64,000 nucleotides of DNA from Hyphomonadaceae bacterium BRH_c29 (GTDB lineage: Bacteria; Pseudomonadota; Alphaproteobacteria; Caulobacterales; Hyphomonadaceae): assembly GCA_000961695.1 (NCBI GenBank), contig LADW01000057.1:1-64000 (forward strand). Direction: 5' to 3'. The translations under genes were made by a program, and so were the position numbers. Positions 10,959 to 22,189 of the stretch are shown piece after piece. The first letter of the stretch is position 1. Each line of letters starts with the position of its first letter. The notes under the pieces are model-generated. The model saw nothing but the letters and a program-made list of their open reading frames with translations. It was not told where the DNA came from and did no database searches.

Positions 10959-10989
10959 CAAAAGAAAACCCGGCCTGCCTGGCCGGGTT
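10959..10989 (-). terminator. Rho-independent terminator of the DUF2853 gene
   Basis: Minus-strand AACCCGGCC-AGGCA-GGCCGGGTT hairpin (9 bp) followed by TTCTTTTG. Confidence 0.75.
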
Positions 10990-11014
10990 TCCTGTTTTGC
11001 CATGTTCCGCCAGC

Positions 11015-11350
11015 TTAGCCGGCAAGCTCCCCGAGCTTTCCGAAATGCTCTGCGAGCAAATAGTAGAACGTCACCCTGGATTTCTGTCCGCCTTCGGCGC
11101 TCAGCTGCTCACAGACCGACTTGATGGCCCCGTCCAGTTCGCTCTGGTTCTGGGCCAGGCCGAGTTTGCCGCGGCACCACTTCTCCCGCACCCGGTCAAG
11201 TTCGCCGGAATCACTGCAGGCAACCACGGAACTGTCCCGGTTGCGAAGCGCGATGCCGAGATGCCCGACGATCTTCTCTGCGGCGGCCTGATTGTATCCA
11301 CCGTTAGCGTATTTCTTGATATTTTCGGCGTATGCCGACGCGTCTGCCAT
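11015..11350 (-). CDS. DUF2853 family protein
   Basis: YAENIKKY, VTFYYLLAEHFGKLGEL. Confidence 0.85.
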   Translation of the reverse strand: MADASAYAENIKKYANGGYNQAAAEKIVGHLGIALRNRDSSVVACSDSGELDRVREKWCRGKLGLAQNQSELDGAIKSVCEQLSAEGGQKSRVTFYYLLAEHFGKLGELAG

Positions 11351-11714
11351 GATATATATCCCCTAGTGTTCTCGGCGCCCCCCCACTGCTGGAACTGCGC
11401 CAGATTCAGCAGATTAACCTTGACGAAACGCGAGTCAATCACCTTCTGAAAAGGTGCGCGTGAGAGAACCTGTTAGCGATCTCACACCTTTTTCGGGCTT
11501 TCCCGGTCCAGACGGTGTCCCCAGCGCGCCTTTTCAGTATCCGGCAAGTATTCGCGGCAATTGTCACAATGATTTGATCACATCGCCGCCGCGCACTGGA
11601 TCGTTGCGGCGTATGCGTGTCCGGTTTTGCTTGCACAGACGAGCAAGCCCTCCCATATTTCGAGCATGTTCCGGGCAAGATCTGCGCCCGGCCAAATGAA
11701 AGGGCTAGAAACCT

Positions 11715-12491
11715 ATGAATGATTTCAATCGTGCTTATTCGCCGTCTGTCGGCGCGGGCTCGATGGATATGTCGGTCAATGTGGGCCTCCGGGCCTTCAT
11801 GCTGGGCGTGTACCAGAAGCTTGCATTCGGCATCGCGCTGGCTGGGGGCCTTGCCTTCCTGGTCGGCTCCAACACGTTCCCACCGCTGACAGAATTCGTG
11901 CTTTTCTCACCGTTCCGGATGGTCGTGCAGTTCGGCCCGATCGGCCTGATCCTGGTCTCGGCCTTTGCCATGCGCAATCCATCGCCGCTCGGCACAGCGA
12001 TCCTGTACTGGACCATCGTGACGCTGCTGGGCCTCAGCCTGTCGGTCTGGGTGCTCATGGCGACCATGAACACGGAAGCCGCCAGCCGCGCGGGGATCGT
12101 CTACAGCACGACGTTCATCACCATCGCGAAGGCCTTCTTCCTGACGGCCACGGCCTTTGGTGCCCTGTCTCTGTATGGCTATACGACCAAGCGTGATCTG
12201 GGGCCTGTCGGCGTCGTCGCCATCTTTGCCCTCTGGGGCATCGTCGGCGTCTCGCTGCTGAGCTTCCTGTTCCCGCCGTCGGGCTTCCTGGAAACGGCCA
12301 TCACCGTGGGTGTTCTGGCGGTTTCGGGCGTGCTGGTTGCGTTCGACACGCAGAAGCTGAAACAATCCTATTTCGCCCTGGAAGGGGACCATCGCAGCCT
12401 CGCCGTGATGACGAACATGGGTGCGCTCAACTTCTTCATCCTGTTCTACAACATCTTCGTCACGATCATGTCGCTTCTGTCCCGCCGATAG
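11715..12491 (+). CDS. Bax inhibitor-1/YccA family membrane protein
   Basis: Seven predicted TMs, VAFDTQKLKQSY, LNFFILFYNIFVTIMSLL. Confidence 0.93.
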   Translation: MNDFNRAYSPSVGAGSMDMSVNVGLRAFMLGVYQKLAFGIALAGGLAFLVGSNTFPPLTEFVLFSPFRMVVQFGPIGLILVSAFAMRNPSPLGTAILYWTIVTLLGLSLSVWVLMATMNTEAASRAGIVYSTTFITIAKAFFLTATAFGALSLYGYTTKRDLGPVGVVAIFALWGIVGVSLLSFLFPPSGFLETAITVGVLAVSGVLVAFDTQKLKQSYFALEGDHRSLAVMTNMGALNFFILFYNIFVTIMSLLSRR

Positions 12492-13589
<1,098 letters not shown>

Positions 13590-13597
13590 GCTGCTGA

Positions 13598-14143
13598 ATG
13601 GCCAATATTGGTCCGACACTTGAGACAGACCGGTTGATCCTTCGCCCTCCGCGGGCGGAGGATTTTCCGTTCATGTGCACCATGATGGCGGATGAAGAGA
13701 CGGCGCGCTTCATCGGCGGCGTGATGGAGCCCCCGGTTGTGTGGCGCTCGCTCTGTGCGCTGGCCGGTGCCTGGACGATCCGTGGCTATTCCATGTTTTC
13801 GGTGATCGAGAAGTCGACCGGAGACTGGCTCGGCCGGGTTGGTCCGTGGCAGCCGGAAGGCTGGCCGGGGACAGAGATTGCCTATGGCCTGACGCGCACC
13901 GCGCACGGCAAGGGCTATGCCTTTGAGGCCGTGTCGGCGTCGATCGATTATGCCGTCGACATTCTCGGCTGGGACGAGATCATCCACTGTATCGACAAGA
14001 AGAACGCGCCATCGCTGCGCCTTGCGGACAAGCTGGGCGCCCGGTGGCTGCGGGAGGCGCAGGCGCCTGCGCCGTATTCCGACATGTACTGGCAGGTCTA
14101 CGGCCAGAGCGCCGATGAGTGGCGCGCGCGCCGGGGCGGCTAG
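13598..14143 (+). CDS. GNAT family N-acetyltransferase
   Basis: LETDRLILRPPRAEDFP, AYGLTRTAHGKGYAFEA, IDKKNAPSLRLADKLG. Confidence 0.92.
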   Translation: MANIGPTLETDRLILRPPRAEDFPFMCTMMADEETARFIGGVMEPPVVWRSLCALAGAWTIRGYSMFSVIEKSTGDWLGRVGPWQPEGWPGTEIAYGLTRTAHGKGYAFEAVSASIDYAVDILGWDEIIHCIDKKNAPSLRLADKLGARWLREAQAPAPYSDMYWQVYGQSADEWRARRGG

Positions 14144-14231
14144 CTTCACGCCTGCGTGAGATCACGCGCTCGTGCATCGTCTGTCAGAAGGTGTGCCGGT
14201 AAGGCTGGGGCAACGAAAAGGAGCCCTGCCC

Positions 14232-14843
14232 ATGATCCGATCTGCCTCTCTCGCCTCGATTCTCGCCCTCCTGCCTGCCGCCGCAGGCGCGCAAGAGGCA
14301 ACCGACGCCACGCTGAACGCCAAAGCGACCCAGGCCGAACAAGCTGCCATGGCGGAAGAGATGCGGGTCGGCCCCGTGGTCGGCCAGCCTGCCCCTGTGG
14401 TGTCCGTCATCGGTCCGGGGGGCGCCGTCAGCTTTACCGATCTGGCGGGTGAGAAGGGGACTGTGGTCGCCTTCTTTCGCTCGGCCGACTGGTGTCCATA
14501 CTGCAAGAAACAGCTGATCGACCTGAAGGAGGCCGCAGCCCCGCTCGCCGCAGAGGGCTGGACGCTGGTGGGCGTCTCGTATGACAGCCCGGAAACGCTG
14601 GCGGATTTCAAATCGGCCAAGGAATTGCCCTACACGCTGTATTCCGACACCGGATCGGCCGCGATTGACGCGTTCGACCTGCGCAATCCGGATGTGCCGG
14701 CAGGCTCGCGCTATGACGGTATCCCGCACCCGGCCATCATCTTCATTGCCGCCGACGGAACCGTGAAGGCTGTGATGCGGGAAGAGGGCTACAAGAACCG
14801 GCCTGCGGTCGAGGCTATCCTCGAAATGGCTGCGGCGCTCTGA
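14232..14843 (+). CDS. Peroxiredoxin-like (AhpC/TSA) family protein, exported
   Basis: SADWCPYCKKQLIDLKEA motif; signal peptide from ATG 14232. Confidence 0.85.
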   Translation: MIRSASLASILALLPAAAGAQEATDATLNAKATQAEQAAMAEEMRVGPVVGQPAPVVSVIGPGGAVSFTDLAGEKGTVVAFFRSADWCPYCKKQLIDLKEAAAPLAAEGWTLVGVSYDSPETLADFKSAKELPYTLYSDTGSAAIDAFDLRNPDVPAGSRYDGIPHPAIIFIAADGTVKAVMREEGYKNRPAVEAILEMAAAL

Positions 14844-14914
14844 ACCGGCGCTGGCGGGTTTCAAGCTGACCCGGAATGGCTTAGCGTTCGCGCTTGCCAT
14901 TCCGGAGATGCCTT

Positions 14915-16345
14915 ATGAGATTTGCTGCTTTTGCTGCCCTTGGCGTGCTTGCCGCGTGCCAGACGATTCCCGCTTTCGCCGAGCCACCCGCTGACCGCGA
15001 GGCGCAAGTGCTGGCGACCGCAAGGGCGCTGGCCGATGCGGGCAAGACGGATGAGGTCGGCCTTCAGTTTGTCGAGGACCTGACGACCGAGATCGGGCCT
15101 CGTCTGGCTGGCTCTCCGGATGAACAGCGCGCCCGTGACTGGGCTGTCGCGCGCCTCAAGGCGATGGGCTTTGCCAATGTGCATGTCGAAGATTTCACCG
15201 TCCCGTACTGGAAGCGCACGCATGAAACCGCCCGCGTGGTCGGCGCGAGTGCCCAGCCGCTGATTATCACGGCGCTTGGTGGCAGTGCGCCGACGCCCGA
15301 AGGCGGGCTGGAGGCTGGCATCGTGCGGTTTGACGTGATGGCAGACCTGATCGCCGCCGATGATGCGGACGTGGCCGGAAAGATCGTATTCATTGACGAG
15401 ATGATGACCCGCACGCAGACCGGCGATGGCTATGGCCTGGCGGTTGCGAAGCGGGCGGCCTGTCCAAAAATCGCAGCAGCGAAGGGCGCGGTGGCCTGTC
15501 TTATCCGCTCGGTCGGTACGGATCATTTCCGCCGTCCGCACACAGGCGGCATCGACCGGCGCGGGCCGGACGGGATTGCCAAGCCGATAGGCCCGATCCC
15601 GGCCGCGGCTCTGTCTGCACCGGATGCAGACCAGTTGACGCGTCTTCTGGCGCGCGGGCCGGTTTCGGTGAACCTTGATATCGGCGTCGAGACAGCGGAT
15701 GCGGCGCCTTCGGGAAATGTGATTGCCGAAGTCGAGGGCGGCGCCCGCAAGGACGAGATCGTCCTGATCGGCTGTCACCTTGATTCGTGGGATCTTGGCA
15801 CGGGTGCTATCGATGACGGGGCGGGGTGCGGCATTATTGTTGGCGCAGCCAAGCTGATTGACGAACTTCCGGGCAAGCCGGAACGCACGATCCGCGTTGT
15901 TCTGTACGGATCGGAAGAGATCGGCCTGTTCGGCGGCGACGCCTATGCCCGTCAGCACTCGGAAGACCTCGGCAGCCACGTCCTCGCCGCCGAAAGCGAC
16001 CATGGCGCGAGCTATGTCTGGCAGTTCCAGACGAAATTCGGCGATGGCGCGCTGGACTATGCGAAGAAAATGCAGGACGTGCTGGCTCGCTACGGCGTGG
16101 CGGCGGGTGACAATCTTTCCGGCGGCGGCCCGGATGTCGGCGTGCTGGCGCGCTCCGGTGTGCCTGTGGTGACGCCCGCGCAGAATGGTTGGGATTATTT
16201 CGACTATCACCACACGCCGGATGACACGTTCGACAAGATCGTGCCGGACGAGTTCCGCCAGAATGTCAGCGTCTATGCCGCTTTTGCCTATATCGCGGCA
16301 GATAGCGGCTGGGATTTCCGTAAGGCGGCTGATCCGGCAGAGTAG
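14915..16345 (+). CDS. M28 family zinc aminopeptidase, lipoprotein
   Basis: IGCHLDSWDLGTGAIDDGAG and YGSEEIGLFGG; LAACQ lipobox; ATG 14915 with GGAG upstream preferred to TTG 14894. Confidence 0.9.
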   Translation: MRFAAFAALGVLAACQTIPAFAEPPADREAQVLATARALADAGKTDEVGLQFVEDLTTEIGPRLAGSPDEQRARDWAVARLKAMGFANVHVEDFTVPYWKRTHETARVVGASAQPLIITALGGSAPTPEGGLEAGIVRFDVMADLIAADDADVAGKIVFIDEMMTRTQTGDGYGLAVAKRAACPKIAAAKGAVACLIRSVGTDHFRRPHTGGIDRRGPDGIAKPIGPIPAAALSAPDADQLTRLLARGPVSVNLDIGVETADAAPSGNVIAEVEGGARKDEIVLIGCHLDSWDLGTGAIDDGAGCGIIVGAAKLIDELPGKPERTIRVVLYGSEEIGLFGGDAYARQHSEDLGSHVLAAESDHGASYVWQFQTKFGDGALDYAKKMQDVLARYGVAAGDNLSGGGPDVGVLARSGVPVVTPAQNGWDYFDYHHTPDDTFDKIVPDEFRQNVSVYAAFAYIAADSGWDFRKAADPAE

Positions 16346-16351
16346 GGGCCC

Positions 16352-16882
16352 ATGGCGCCGCGTGACCGGATCGGCCCGGCGCTGGGCACGGTGCTCGAGG
16401 GGCTGAAACTCGCCCGGCGGGAACTGGCCGGTTGCGAGACGGACCCACCACGGGAACGCTGGGTCGCTGTCGGTCTCATCTCTGCGCTGCAGGCCGGGCT
16501 GGCGACGGCGCTGTCCGGCTATGAAAGCGCGGCGGACGCGGACATTGCCGACCCTTCCCAGCCGGACCGGGTCGGGCCTGTCGCCTTGTTGTTGCGCCGG
16601 GCCCGCTCGGCGGAGTATCTCAACCCGCCGGAACGTCTGGAACTGAGCGGACGGGACATGAAGCAGATCGAGACGGTGATTGGCGCCCGCAACGCGGTGC
16701 TGCACGGTCTGGGGCCGGCGACGGACCTGCCAGTGAACGAAGCGTACGGGTCAATTTTGCAGGTGTTGCAGCAGGTCTGCCTGACCCACCCGGCTTTTCC
16801 GGTGGGCGAGCACGGTGTGATCCTCGTGCTCATCCGCGATGAAATTTCCGCGCTCCAGCGTCTGCTCGGCCCGTTTGGTTAA
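16352..16882 (+). CDS. Hypothetical alpha-helical protein with HEPN-like RNxxxH motif
   Basis: Intact ORF in a tight + strand cluster; IGARNAVLHGLG motif. Confidence 0.7.
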   Translation: MAPRDRIGPALGTVLEGLKLARRELAGCETDPPRERWVAVGLISALQAGLATALSGYESAADADIADPSQPDRVGPVALLLRRARSAEYLNPPERLELSGRDMKQIETVIGARNAVLHGLGPATDLPVNEAYGSILQVLQQVCLTHPAFPVGEHGVILVLIRDEISALQRLLGPFG

Positions 16883-16917
16883 TGTGCGGGTCATGATCTT
16901 TCGGCAAGACTGGCCGG

Positions 16918-18132
16918 ATGAAGGTGTTTCTCCGCGCGCCCATTTTCCGTGCTCTGGCTCCGGCAGTCTCGCTGCTGCTGCTGGCGGCTGCTGCGCCGGA
17001 CTCTTTCACGCGGGAAGAATTGAACGCACTTGAAGCCGAAAAACGGGTCGCGGAGCAGAAACTCGCGGTGCTGCAGGCCAGCGGGCAAGAGGCGCTGGAC
17101 GACATTGGCAATGTGGATGGCGAGCTGATCGCGGCAGCCATGGAAAGCCGCCGCCGCGAGGAGCAGGCGGCCGAGGCGGAAAAGAGCCTGGCGGACCTGG
17201 GCACCCGCCGGGTCAGCGCGCAGATGCGCCTCCTCGAAGACCAGCAGGCGCTGGAAGACCTGCTCGCTGCGCTCGCCGCCTCGAACCGGCGCAAACCGCC
17301 TGCGCTGGTGATTTCTCCCGGCAAGGCAAACACGGCTGTGCGCCGGGCCATCCTGATGAGCGAAACCATGCCGCGCCTGACCGACCGGACGGAGACAGTG
17401 CGGGTCGAAATCGACGAGCTGAACACGCTGGAACGCCGGATTCGCGGTGAAAAAGCGCGTCTGGACGCTGCTGAGGCGACGCTGGCCCTGAAACAGGTCG
17501 AGATCGAACGCCTGGCGGCGGCCAAACGCGGCGCCTTTGAAGACCTGTCCGGCGATATCGCGCAGCTGAAATCGCGCACCGCAGAACTTGGCCAGCAGGC
17601 CGATACGCTGCGCAACCTGTTGCGGGCATTGGAATCCGATGCGCCCTCGGCACCGGGGGCGAAGCCGTCCCTCCGGCCGCGCCTCGCCTCCGCCTCGCCG
17701 AAAACCACGAAGCCGACTGCCCCGGCCACGCGTCCGTTGGGCAAGGCGGCGCTGGGCGCGCTGCAGCAACCGGTGGCCGGCAATGTGCTGTATTCCTTCG
17801 GGGACAAGCTGAGCACCGGGAGCAAGGCGGAATGGATCACATTCTCGACCCGTGGCGAGGCGCAAGTCACCGCGCCCATCGCCGGAACGGTGGAATATGC
17901 CCGTCCGTTCCGCTCCTACGGATCAATGCTAATTTTGCGGACGAGTGACGGATACCATGTTATTCTATCCGGAATGAGCCGAATATACGTCACCGAAGGC
18001 CAGAACGTGGCCGCGGGCGAGCCGGTGGGCCGCATGCCGGACCGGTCTGACCCGCCTCCGGAACTCAATATGGAATTGAGGCTTGGCGATACGGTCATGA
18101 ATCCGGCAGACTGGTTACCGCGTCGCGGATGA
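16918..18132 (+). CDS. EnvC-type murein hydrolase activator, M23/LytM domain
   Basis: N-terminal coiled coil; C-terminal LytM-like fold; upstream of CtpA as in other alphaproteobacteria. Confidence 0.88.
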   Translation: MKVFLRAPIFRALAPAVSLLLLAAAAPDSFTREELNALEAEKRVAEQKLAVLQASGQEALDDIGNVDGELIAAAMESRRREEQAAEAEKSLADLGTRRVSAQMRLLEDQQALEDLLAALAASNRRKPPALVISPGKANTAVRRAILMSETMPRLTDRTETVRVEIDELNTLERRIRGEKARLDAAEATLALKQVEIERLAAAKRGAFEDLSGDIAQLKSRTAELGQQADTLRNLLRALESDAPSAPGAKPSLRPRLASASPKTTKPTAPATRPLGKAALGALQQPVAGNVLYSFGDKLSTGSKAEWITFSTRGEAQVTAPIAGTVEYARPFRSYGSMLILRTSDGYHVILSGMSRIYVTEGQNVAAGEPVGRMPDRSDPPPELNMELRLGDTVMNPADWLPRRG

Positions 18133-18139
18133 GGCACTC

Positions 18140-19489
18140 ATGAAAGAGGTTTGGAATATGCGTTCTTTGCTGATTGGGACCGGAATTGGATTGATCCTCG
18201 GGGCGACGGCCGTGGGCTTTTCCGCCCTCGCTGCGCCGCAGGAGCAGGCCCCGCCGAAAGATCCGCGCACGGTGACCTACCAGCAGCTGGAACTGTTCGC
18301 TGAAATTCTCGCCCGCGCGCGTCAGGACTATGTGACCGAGATCGACGAGCCTGCAGCGATGGAAGCGGCCATCAACGGCATGCTGACCTCGCTGGATCCG
18401 CATTCCGGCTATCTCAATGTCGATGATTTCAAGTCCATGCAGGTGCAGACCTCCGGCGAATATGGCGGTCTTGGCATCGAAGTGACGATGGAAGACGGCT
18501 TCGTGAAAGTCATCTCGCCAATGGACGACACGCCCGCCAGCCGTGCCGGGATTGAGCCGGGCGACCTGATCACCGCCATTAACGGCAAGCCGATCATCGG
18601 CCAGACCCTGAATGACGCAGTCAAGGAAATGCGCGGCGAGAAGGGTACCACGATTGATATCACCCTGATGCGCGAAGGCGTCGACCCGTTCGATGTCACG
18701 CTGACCCGCGAAGTGATCGAGCAGAAATCCGTCACCTGGCAGCTCGACCAGGACGATATTGGCTATATCCGCATCTCGACCTTCAACGAGCGCACCACGC
18801 CGCTGCTCGAAGCTGCCGTGAACGGTATTTCGGAAAAGACCGGCGGACGTCCGCGCGGCATTGTCGTTGACCTGCGCAACAATGGCGGCGGCTTGCTGGA
18901 TCAGGCGGTTTCGGTTGGCGACATGTTCCTGTCGGGCGGCGAAGTCGTCTCGACGCAGGGCCGCCGCGCCTCTGATGTGGAAAGCTATCGCGCCCATTCT
19001 GGTGAAGTGTTCAAGGGCGTGCCGATGATCGTTCTGATCAATGGCGGCTCGGCCTCGGCTTCCGAGATCGTGGCCGGCGCGCTGCAGGACCGCCACCGTG
19101 CGACGGTCGTCGGCACGACGAGCTTCGGCAAGGGCTCGGTCCAGACGGTCATTCCGCTCGGCGCAGACCGCGGGGCGCTGCGTCTGACGACGGCGCGCTA
19201 TTACACCCCGTCCGGCCACTCGATCCAGGCACTCGGCATCGAGCCGGACGTTTCAATCTCTCAGGCTCGCCTGACGGAAGAAGAACTGGCCAAGATCCGG
19301 CGCTTCTCTGAAGCGGACCTGCCGCACGCGCTGGAAAACGAGGAAGGTGCCGCGCGCCGCGCCCTCTCCATGCCGGACGAGCAACCGCCCGAAGACTACA
19401 AGGGCGAGGACTTCCAGCTGGAACGCGCAAAGCAGATGCTGAAGGACGGCACGATCACAGCCAGCGCCGGATTCAAGAAGGCGGGTTAA
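18140..19489 (+). CDS. ctpA: S41 family carboxyl-terminal processing peptidase
   Basis: PDZ domain, GGSASASEIVAGALQD and GTTSFGKGSVQ catalytic motifs. Confidence 0.93.
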   Translation: MKEVWNMRSLLIGTGIGLILGATAVGFSALAAPQEQAPPKDPRTVTYQQLELFAEILARARQDYVTEIDEPAAMEAAINGMLTSLDPHSGYLNVDDFKSMQVQTSGEYGGLGIEVTMEDGFVKVISPMDDTPASRAGIEPGDLITAINGKPIIGQTLNDAVKEMRGEKGTTIDITLMREGVDPFDVTLTREVIEQKSVTWQLDQDDIGYIRISTFNERTTPLLEAAVNGISEKTGGRPRGIVVDLRNNGGGLLDQAVSVGDMFLSGGEVVSTQGRRASDVESYRAHSGEVFKGVPMIVLINGGSASASEIVAGALQDRHRATVVGTTSFGKGSVQTVIPLGADRGALRLTTARYYTPSGHSIQALGIEPDVSISQARLTEEELAKIRRFSEADLPHALENEEGAARRALSMPDEQPPEDYKGEDFQLERAKQMLKDGTITASAGFKKAG

Positions 19490-19569
19490 CCTTCGTTTGC
19501 GACCTGTTAACCGAATTGCTGCAATTCTCGTCATTCAGAGTCGAATCAAACGAATAACGAGGCTGCCAT

Positions 19570-20868
19570 ATGGCAAATCGCCGGGATGCTGATCCGTCAC
19601 CGTTTCGCGCGGGCGTCGTGCACACAGGACTCAGCTTGTTGGTATTCGGGGGAATTGCCGGGGTTCTTGGCGCGGGTATCGTCCTCATGGGCGATCCGTC
19701 GGATGCCGGCCCAAAGCAGACGCTGGCCCTGTTCGACAGCCAGGACGTTGCCAATCCATCGCTGAAAACCCGCCTGCAAACCGATATCATGACGGCCGGG
19801 CTCGCCATCGAGACGCCGGACTATGTTGGAGATGCCGGCTCCGGAGACCTGCCGGATCTCGGCGTCGACGCGCCTGCTGAGGCTGTCGCGGTCGCATCCG
19901 CCGCTGTCGGGGAAGGGGATGCCGACACAGGCGGCGTCCGCATCAATGGCAAACTGGTCAAGCCCGGCGAATCCTATGGCGAAGTCACCCGCATGGTCTC
20001 GCTGCCGCGCGCGCCGGTGACTGAGGTCATGGAAAGAATCAACGGCATGACCCTGCCGCGCATCTCGCCCGAAGGGCGCGCGCCTGCAGATGTCTATGCG
20101 CGGCCGTTCATCAATCAGGGCAACCGGCCTGTGGTTGCGCTGGTCATCGGCGGCCTCGGCATCAATGCAACGCACACCAAGTCTGCGATCGATGAGCTGC
20201 CGCCAGAAGTGACCCTGGCCTTTTCGCCGGACGCAGGCGGCTTGCAGATGTGGATCGACCGTGCCCGGGCAGCCGGCCATGAAGTGCTGATCGAAGCGCC
20301 GTTGGAAGCCTATGATTATGGCCGGATGAAAATGCATCCGCTGACCCTGCTGGCCAGCGATGACAGCGCCCGCAACCTGTCACGTCTCGACCGGATTCTC
20401 AGCCGCTCGACCGGCTATTTTGGCCTGATGAATGATCTCGGTGCAAAGATTGTTGACGACGAGGCCGCGATGCAGCCGGTGCTGCAGGCTGTGGCCGACC
20501 GGGGGCTCGCCTTCATCGATGATGGCAGCCTCGATGGCGCCCACATGGACAAGCTGAGCACGGCAACCCATCTGCGCTATGTCCGCGCCGATTCGGCGAT
20601 TGATGCGAAGCTCTCTGCCGAAGACATTGCCTCGTCCTTTATGGACCTTGAGAGTCAGGCGCTGGAGCATGGCGCAGCGATGGGCGCAGGCGAAGCCTGG
20701 CCGATCACGATCGAGTCGACCAAGACCTGGGTCGCCGGGCTGGAGCAAAAGGGCATCGTGCTGGCGCCCGTATCGGCCCTCGCGGCCAAGGCGACGGCTG
20801 AAATCCTCGAAGATGGCAGTGTTCGCACTGGCAGCCTGGATCAGGCTCCTGTAAATCCTCAGGGGTGA
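19570..20868 (+). CDS. Divergent polysaccharide deacetylase family protein
   Basis: VALVIGGLGINATHTKSAIDELPPEVTLAFSP. Confidence 0.88.
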   Translation: MANRRDADPSPFRAGVVHTGLSLLVFGGIAGVLGAGIVLMGDPSDAGPKQTLALFDSQDVANPSLKTRLQTDIMTAGLAIETPDYVGDAGSGDLPDLGVDAPAEAVAVASAAVGEGDADTGGVRINGKLVKPGESYGEVTRMVSLPRAPVTEVMERINGMTLPRISPEGRAPADVYARPFINQGNRPVVALVIGGLGINATHTKSAIDELPPEVTLAFSPDAGGLQMWIDRARAAGHEVLIEAPLEAYDYGRMKMHPLTLLASDDSARNLSRLDRILSRSTGYFGLMNDLGAKIVDDEAAMQPVLQAVADRGLAFIDDGSLDGAHMDKLSTATHLRYVRADSAIDAKLSAEDIASSFMDLESQALEHGAAMGAGEAWPITIESTKTWVAGLEQKGIVLAPVSALAAKATAEILEDGSVRTGSLDQAPVNPQG

Positions 20869-21380
20869 CACAGGTTAAACTCGATCCCGACCGCTACAGG
20901 GCGAATGTCGGTCTGGCCCTCTTTTCGAAGGCCGGACACGTTTTCATTGGCCGGCGTATCAATGGCCGGGGCGCCTTTCAGTGGCAGATGCCGCAAGGCG
21001 GGATCGACAAGGGCGAAGACACCGCCGTCGCCGCCCTGCGCGAGCTGGAAGAGGAAGTCGGCGTTCCCGAGAAACTGGTCGATACGCTCCAGGAAACCGA
21101 GGACTGGCTGTATTACGACTTCCCTCCGGACCTGAAGAAGCGCTTGCCGGGGCCATATCTTGGCCAGCGGCAGAAATGGTTCGCGTTCCGCTTCAAGGGC
21201 TCTGACAGCGATGTGCGGCTCGACCGGCATACGCCGGAGTTCGATGCCTGGCGCTGGGCGGAGCTGGCGGAAACACCGTCTCTCGTTGTGCCGTTCAAGC
21301 GGCCCGTCTATGCCGAAGTGGCTGTGCGGTTCGAACGCTGGACGGAGCCGGTGCTTGGCGGCAAGGTGCCTCAGGGCTGA
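20865..21380 (+). CDS. rppH: RNA pyrophosphohydrolase (Nudix)
   Basis: WQMPQGGIDKGEDTAVAALRELEEEVG Nudix box. Confidence 0.95.
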   Translation: MTQVKLDPDRYRANVGLALFSKAGHVFIGRRINGRGAFQWQMPQGGIDKGEDTAVAALRELEEEVGVPEKLVDTLQETEDWLYYDFPPDLKKRLPGPYLGQRQKWFAFRFKGSDSDVRLDRHTPEFDAWRWAELAETPSLVVPFKRPVYAEVAVRFERWTEPVLGGKVPQG

Positions 21381-21412
21381 CGCGGCAGCAAGAACTGGAC
21401 GGAGGGGCGCGC

Positions 21413-22189
21413 ATGGCAAAGACCTTGCTGATGATACACGGCGTCGGATGCGGCGGAGAGGTCTGGGACCGGATGATTCCGGCTTTTGAGGCCGATGGCT
21501 GGACCTGCGAGGTGCCGACCCTGTTCCCGGAACGGCGCGTGAAGGAAAAGCCGCCCGTCTCGCTGAGCGAGCTTGGCCTTGATGATTATATCGCCGCCAT
21601 GTCAGCCAAGGCGCGTGAGATCACTGAGAGGACCGGCGAGAAGCCTGCCGTGATCGGCCACTCGATGGGGGGTCTGATTGCGCAGGTTCTGGCTGAGAAG
21701 GGGGAGGTCTCGCAGGCCGTTTTCCTGACACCGGCCCAACCCAAGGACTGCGCCGTGATCGGGCCGAGCGTCGCCTTCACCTTCCTCAACATCCTGATCC
21801 AGCAGAACCGGAAGAAATCCTACAAGGTCTGGCGCACGGGCTTTGATTTCGGGGTCACCAATTGCGTGCCCAAACGGCTGCGCGAGGGGATCTATGCCGA
21901 GGCGCTCTACGATTCCGGCAAGGTCTATGGCGACATGACCGACGGGATCGAAATCGACGAGAAGAAGATCGCCATCCCCACGCTGACGATTGCTGCGGGC
22001 AAGGACCGCGCGACGCTGGCGGCCGCTGTGCGCAAGGTGGGGGTCAAGTACAGCCACGCCGCTGTCGCTGGCGATTTCCTCGAATATCCCCGTAACGCCC
22101 ACTGGATCGTGGACGAGCCGGGCACGGACAAAGTGACCGCCGACATTGCCGACTGGCTGGCCCGCACACGCTCAAAGGAAACAGCATGA
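21413..22189 (+). CDS. Alpha/beta hydrolase
   Basis: VIGHSMGGLIAQ nucleophile elbow, C-terminal NAHWI. Confidence 0.88.
   Translation: MAKTLLMIHGVGCGGEVWDRMIPAFEADGWTCEVPTLFPERRVKEKPPVSLSELGLDDYIAAMSAKAREITERTGEKPAVIGHSMGGLIAQVLAEKGEVSQAVFLTPAQPKDCAVIGPSVAFTFLNILIQQNRKKSYKVWRTGFDFGVTNCVPKRLREGIYAEALYDSGKVYGDMTDGIEIDEKKIAIPTLTIAAGKDRATLAAAVRKVGVKYSHAAVAGDFLEYPRNAHWIVDEPGTDKVTADIADWLARTRSKETA

Noticed and set aside
11439-11699. Short ORFs on both strands upstream of the Bax inhibitor gene
   Set aside because: No family similarity or amino-acid bias; likely plain intergenic/promoter sequence.
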